Assembly: GCA_934086255.1 (NCBI GenBank)
Contig: CAKOIB010000004.1
Coordinates: forward strand, 1 to 26,898
Reading direction: 5' to 3'
DNA from: an uncultured Bacilli bacterium
GTDB lineage: Bacteria; Bacillota_I; Bacilli_A; RF39; UBA660
DNA length: 26,898 nt
The notes beneath the pieces were generated by a model, which was not told the origin of the DNA, made no database searches, and worked only from the letters and a program-made list of their open reading frames with translations. The number at the start of each line of letters is the position of its first letter. Position 1 is the stretch's first letter. A program made the position numbers and the translations under genes. Below, piece after piece: positions 23,353-26,898 of the stretch.

Positions 23353-24051
23353 ATGAGAGTTGTTTTAAAAATTAGTGGGGAGTCTTTGAGTGGAAATGGT
23401 TGTATTGATTCTTTAATGCTTGATAGGGTTTTTGCTCAAGTTAAGGAGTTATCTTTAGATAATGAAGTTATTTTAGTAGTTGGTGGAGGTAATTTCTGGA
23501 GAGGTAGAAATGATCTTAATATTAATAAGGTTGTTTCTGATAATATAGGAATGCTTGCTACTGTTATGAATGGTATGGCGATTAGTTCTTATCTTAATGA
23601 GTGTGGTATTAAGTCTCGTTGTTATGGTTCTTTTGATGTTTCTGGTATGGTGGAAAGAGAAAATGTTTCTTCTGTTTTAGATGATTTATCAAATGGATAT
23701 GTTGTAGTTTTCGGTGGAGGTCTTGGTGTTGCTAATTTATCTACTGATATGACTACTGTTTCTAAGGCTATTTCTTATGATGCGGATTTTATATTAATGG
23801 CTAAGAATGTTGATGGGGTTTATGATAAGGATCCTAGAAAGTTTGATGCTAAGAAGTTTGATATTTTGACTCATCAGGAACTTTTTGATTTATCTATTAA
23901 ACAGGGTGCTTCTTCTTTGATGATACTTGATATTGAAGCTCTTGCTGCTCTTGTTAAGCATAGGATTCCTATGTACATATATAATTCTTCAGATGTAAGT
24001 AGTATTTGTGATGTTATAGATGGCAAGGTTGGTACTAAGGTAGTTAGTTAA
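23353..24051 (+). CDS. pyrH: UMP kinase
   Basis: This 232-residue amino-acid-kinase-fold protein converts UMP to UDP with ATP. It has KISGESLSG (6-14), VGGGNFWRG (43-51), NIGMLATVMN (64-73), FGGGLGVANLSTDM (120-133, usual FGGGTGNPFFTTDT) and ILMAKNVDGVYDKDP (147-161). The UMP-contacting loop around 124-131 differs from the usual sequence, but the overall pattern is typical of bacterial PyrH. AGGAG at 23341-23345 overlaps the ATP-grasp stop; no promoter or terminator separates them, so it is third in the flippase operon. In most bacteria pyrH sits with tsf and frr; neither is here. Confidence 0.92.
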   Translation: MRVVLKISGESLSGNGCIDSLMLDRVFAQVKELSLDNEVILVVGGGNFWRGRNDLNINKVVSDNIGMLATVMNGMAISSYLNECGIKSRCYGSFDVSGMVERENVSSVLDDLSNGYVVVFGGGLGVANLSTDMTTVSKAISYDADFILMAKNVDGVYDKDPRKFDAKKFDILTHQELFDLSIKQGASSLMILDIEALAALVKHRIPMYIYNSSDVSSICDVIDGKVGTKVVS

Positions 24052-24056
24052 AAATA

Positions 24057-24085
24057 TTTACAAAAAAGTTAAATTATGGTATAAT
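24057..24085 (+). promoter_or_regulatory. Strong promoter for the AMP-binding enzyme gene
   Basis: TTTACA (24057-24062), a 17-nt spacer and a perfect TATAAT (24080-24085) with extended -10 TGG (24077-24079). The start should be near 24091, about 28 nt before the ATG. Confidence 0.88.
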
Positions 24086-24098
24086 TATGCCATAATTT
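24071..24098. promoter_or_regulatory. 28-bp palindrome over the -10 box, candidate operator
   Basis: AAATTATGG (24071-24079) and CCATAATTT (24090-24098) are exact inverted repeats. The centre adds ATAATTAT, itself palindromic, so 13 of 14 base pairs are symmetric; the sole mismatch is 24080/24089. It covers the spacer, the -10 and the likely start, and most of it would not be transcribed, which favours a DNA operator over an RNA hairpin. The regulator is unknown. Confidence 0.65.
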
Positions 24099-24118
24099 TG
24101 TTTTGAGGGGATGAAATC

Positions 24119-25921
24119 ATGCAAAGTATAAAACCATCACAAGAAAAAAGATTTTTAAAATACTATAATAAAGAAGCAATAAATAGTGTTGTAAAAGATA
24201 TGAAAATAATTGATTATATGAAAGAAAATAATTTAGGAGATCATATAAATGATGTTGCTGTTACTTATTATGGTAATAGTTTAACTTATAAAGAGTTTTT
24301 TGAACTTATAGATACTGCAGTAAGAGCGTTTAAAGCAATGGGAATAGAAAAGGGTGAGTTTGTTCCAATTAGTTCACCTAATTTTATTGATGGATTAGTG
24401 TCATTTTATGCTTTAAATAGTATTGGTGCAATACCTAATATGATTACACCAATGGCTTCATCAGAAGAGTTTGCTCATTATCTTAGTGAAGCTCCAGTTA
24501 AGAATGTTATTATTTTTGATGAGAGTTATGGTAAGTTTAGAGATGTGTTAAAAAAAGCAAATATTAAGAATACAATATTAGTGTCTCCTAAGACTTATTT
24601 ACCTAAAAACTTGAAAGTTGTAAAAAGTGTTAGTGATTTTATGAAGGGAAATGTTAATAAGATAAAGAAGAGTTTGCAGGATTCTACTAATCCAATTTAT
24701 TTTGATAAAGCATTGCTTATGTATGCTAAAGAATATTTGGGTGATGTATCAAGTGCAGATTATAATTTTGATGATACAGCAGTTATACTTCATACTGGGG
24801 GAACTACTGGTTTTCCTAAGGCTGTTCTTGCTACGAATAACAATTTTAATGCAATGGTTCATCAATATGAGAGTACAATTGATACTATTAAAAGAGGAGA
24901 TAGTATTGTAACAGTATTACCTATGAATATTGGGTTTGGTTTATGTAATAATATGCATATGCCACTTCGTATGGGGGTAAACTTAGTGCTTCATCCTACA
25001 TTTAATCCTATGGATGTTTATCCTTTATTTAAAAAATATAATCCTTCGACTTTTATGGCAATTGCACCATATTTTAAGGGTATGATGAAGGATAAAAGAT
25101 TTGATAATATTAAATTGTCTAATTTAAAAGAAATATGTTATGGTGGAGAGGCTATGACTCCTGAAGAGATAAAGCAGTTTAATGAATGGTTAGTAAATCA
25201 TGGTGCTGATACAGTAATAAAGAATGGATATGGAATGAACGAATTAATATCAAGTGCAGCTTATGAACATTATGTTGGAGATGGACAATATAGAACAATT
25301 CCTCTTGTTAATAGTAATATTAAGATTGTGAAGGTTGATTTTGATAAAAATGGAAATATTATAAGAAGTGATGAAGAGCTTAATCGTGGTGAAGAGGGAG
25401 AAATATGTCTTTCTACTCCTACACTAACTAAGGGATATATGAATAATAAGGAAGCAACTGATGAAATATTTAGAGTACATAGTGATGGAATAAGATGGAT
25501 TCATACTGGTGACTATGGAAAAGTTGATGAATATGATGGGTTGCATCATTTAGGAAGAATGAAAAGAATACATTTAACTATTGGAGATGATGGTGCTCCG
25601 ATTAAGTTCTTTCCGGATGTAATTGAGGATTGTATAATGAAGACTGATGGAGTTGAAGATGTTGCAGTTGTTGGAATACCAGATGATGAAAAATCTAGTG
25701 TACCAGTTGCGTATGTTGTGTCTAGTTTGGCTGATGATGAGATGCGTGATAGAATTAATAAACAATGTCAAAAGATAAGTGATTATTCAAGACCTGTTGC
25801 AATTTATTTTGTTAGTAAGTTGCCTCAGACTGCGATAGGTAAAACTGATATTGTAAAACTTACAAATTATGCAGTGATGAGAAGGGACCAAGAAAGTAGT
25901 GTTAAAATGAAGAAGTTATAA
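24119..25921 (+). CDS. AMP-binding enzyme, fatty-acyl-CoA synthetase-like
   Basis: This 600-residue protein is a full ANL-superfamily adenylating enzyme. The phosphate-binding loop HTGGTTGFPKA lies at 225-235; the adenine/Mg motif GYGMNE at 370-375; the ribose motif HTGDYGK at 462-468; the hinge GRMKRI at 479-484; and the C-terminal catalytic lysine probably K575 in PQTAIGKTDI. Such enzymes form an acyl-AMP and usually transfer the acyl group to CoA or a carrier protein. The acid is not identifiable; overall similarity is to long-chain acyl-CoA ligases. The ATG at 24119 follows GAGGGG with 8-nt spacing; an ATG at 24111 is out of frame. The gene is alone, between its own promoter with a palindromic operator and a terminator. 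Confidence 0.88.
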   Translation: MQSIKPSQEKRFLKYYNKEAINSVVKDMKIIDYMKENNLGDHINDVAVTYYGNSLTYKEFFELIDTAVRAFKAMGIEKGEFVPISSPNFIDGLVSFYALNSIGAIPNMITPMASSEEFAHYLSEAPVKNVIIFDESYGKFRDVLKKANIKNTILVSPKTYLPKNLKVVKSVSDFMKGNVNKIKKSLQDSTNPIYFDKALLMYAKEYLGDVSSADYNFDDTAVILHTGGTTGFPKAVLATNNNFNAMVHQYESTIDTIKRGDSIVTVLPMNIGFGLCNNMHMPLRMGVNLVLHPTFNPMDVYPLFKKYNPSTFMAIAPYFKGMMKDKRFDNIKLSNLKEICYGGEAMTPEEIKQFNEWLVNHGADTVIKNGYGMNELISSAAYEHYVGDGQYRTIPLVNSNIKIVKVDFDKNGNIIRSDEELNRGEEGEICLSTPTLTKGYMNNKEATDEIFRVHSDGIRWIHTGDYGKVDEYDGLHHLGRMKRIHLTIGDDGAPIKFFPDVIEDCIMKTDGVEDVAVVGIPDDEKSSVPVAYVVSSLADDEMRDRINKQCQKISDYSRPVAIYFVSKLPQTAIGKTDIVKLTNYAVMRRDQESSVKMKKL

Positions 25922-25941
25922 GTAAAAACTTCTTTTTTTTT
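25910..25941 (+). terminator. Terminator of the AMP-binding enzyme gene
   Basis: AAGAAGTT (25910-25917) pairs with AACTTCTT (25927-25934) around a 9-nt loop containing the stop codon, followed by a run of T. Confidence 0.85.
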
Positions 25942-25955
25942 CTTCTTTTTTGTTA

Positions 25956-25961
25956 TATAAT
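25956..25961 (+). promoter_or_regulatory. Likely -10 box for the sensor-kinase-like gene
   Basis: A perfect TATAAT stands 20 nt before the ATG; the -35 position falls in the terminator T-run. The leader would be only about 15 nt, just enough for the AGGTGAT ribosome binding site. Confidence 0.45.
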
Positions 25962-25981
25962 TCTTATAGTAGGTGATTGAT

Positions 25982-26898
25982 ATGAATGTTGCTATATCTT
26001 TTATAGTGCTTAGTATTTTTTATAGTATATTTATTAATATTTCAAGTTATAAAAAGAAATATGTACCAACAATAGATACAAAATTGTTTTATAAAATGAT
26101 TACGTTGAACTTAGTTGGGTTGATATTGGAATTGTTATGCTATTTTACTGTGTTTAATAATTTATCTTTTTTACCACAGTTTCTTAATAGATTGTATTTA
26201 ACATATTTGTTGATATTTATTGCACTTTTTAATCTTTATACGATATATTTATTTTACAAAGTTAATCATTATAAGCAAGAAGAAATTGATGTGTTTTATA
26301 ATAAGATATCTAAAATTAGTTATGTATCATTTACTATTATAATACTTATAGTTTTATTGTTTCCGATAGAGTTTCATAATGTTAATGGTTATATATATTC
26401 AACGGGAATGGGTATAAATATAATATATTTTGTTGCTACAGTGTTTATAGTTTTCTGGAGTATTTTAATAATTATTAATATAAAAAGAATATTTCAAAAA
26501 AAGTATGCTCCGATTATAATATTTATAGTTTTGTCTGTGGTGTCTACTATTATACAGCAAAGTAATCCTGGGTTGACTTTTACGACTGTTATGGAAACGT
26601 TTGTTATTTTTATAATGTATCATACGATAGAAAATCCTGATACCCAAATAATAGATTTATTAACAAGAAATAAAGAACTTACTGAAAGGTCAGTAAATGA
26701 AAAGTCTAATTTCTTATTTAAGATATCTCAAGAACTAAGAAAACCTATTAAAGATATATCTAAAGATATAAATCTATTAAAGGATGAAAATAATAAAGAA
26801 ATAGAAAAAGAATTAATTGAGCAAATAGATAATAATGCAAAATGTGCAAACTTTATAATAAATAATATTACTGATATAAGTAGTATGGATATAAAAAA
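25982..26898 (+). CDS. 7-TM sensor histidine kinase-like protein lacking the phospho-His (3' end missing)
   Basis: ATG 25982 follows AGGTGAT (25971-25977); 305 residues are visible and the frame is open to the window end. Seven hydrophobic segments are seen (about 3-22, 39-58, 66-92, 114-129, 144-165, 175-192, 199-216). A coiled-coil linker then leads to a dimerisation/phosphoacceptor-like region: KSNFLFKISQELRKPIKDIS (241-260). The usual family sequence is SHELRTP; here Gln 250 (codon CAA at 26729-26731) replaces the phospho-accepting His, and K254 replaces Thr. A second helix follows (about 273-303). The ATPase domain would lie beyond the edge and cannot be judged. It may be a pseudo-kinase or signalling scaffold, or may use another residue. 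Membrane topology is clear; the function is not. Confidence 0.78.
   Translation, partial: MNVAISFIVLSIFYSIFINISSYKKKYVPTIDTKLFYKMITLNLVGLILELLCYFTVFNNLSFLPQFLNRLYLTYLLIFIALFNLYTIYLFYKVNHYKQEEIDVFYNKISKISYVSFTIIILIVLLFPIEFHNVNGYIYSTGMGINIIYFVATVFIVFWSILIIINIKRIFQKKYAPIIIFIVLSVVSTIIQQSNPGLTFTTVMETFVIFIMYHTIENPDTQIIDLLTRNKELTERSVNEKSNFLFKISQELRKPIKDISKDINLLKDENNKEIEKELIEQIDNNAKCANFIINNITDISSMDIK

Noticed and set aside
1..26898. Mobile elements, CRISPR arrays, tRNA or rRNA genes
   Set aside because: I saw no transposase or integrase motifs, spaced direct repeats, cloverleaf or rRNA-like sequence apart from the short L1-site mimics.

Overview
This is an AT-rich stretch (roughly 30% G+C by eye) of a bacterial chromosome. 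Gene content and order (secE-nusG-rplK-rplA-rplJ-rplL-ybxB-rpoB-rpoC, yvcK-whiA, clpP, murT-gatD), GAGG/GGAGGTG-type ribosome binding sites and a one-TM SecE point to a low-G+C Gram-positive (Bacillota, Bacilli-like), probably an uncultured host-associated lineage; that last step is inference. UGA is a stop (ybxB, yvcK and the flippase end in TGA), so this is not a code-4 mycoplasma. I saw no tRNA, rRNA, CRISPR array, insertion sequence or gene-free gap over 300 bp. It is a core region, not an obvious island.

Layout. 1-1022: 3' part of a PcsB/EnvC-like M23 peptidoglycan hydrolase, closed by a terminator. 1049-12253: the transcription/translation block, in four promoter-led units: secE-nusG; rplK-rplA with two L1-binding mimics; rplJ-rplL(-ybxB) behind an L10 leader with an attenuator; rpoB-rpoC. 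12258-14166: yvcK-whiA. 14167-15769: clpP and a YegS/DgkB-type lipid kinase on the minus strand. 15774-18461: a TGS/uridine-kinase fusion and gap. 18483-20523: murT-gatD (lipid II amidation pair) on the minus strand. Divergent from it, 20698-24051 holds a MurJ/SpoVB-type flippase, a sugar-transfer-type ATP-grasp protein and pyrH. 24057-25921: an acyl-CoA-synthetase-like AMP-binding enzyme whose promoter sits under a long palindrome. 25982-end: a truncated 7-TM sensor-kinase-like protein.

How the parts fit: ribosomal proteins L1 and L10 appear to feed back on their own mRNAs. The envelope genes (M23 hydrolase, YvcK, MurT/GatD, flippase, ATP-grasp) outline peptidoglycan precursor handling and remodelling. 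Three points deserve a second look. GatD has lost both its glutaminase cysteine and histidine while the fold motifs remain. The terminal sensor kinase has Gln in place of the phospho-accepting His. A 28-bp palindrome with a single mismatched pair covers the -10 box of the AMP-ligase gene. Most recognisable promoters also carry an extended -10 (TGn) element.
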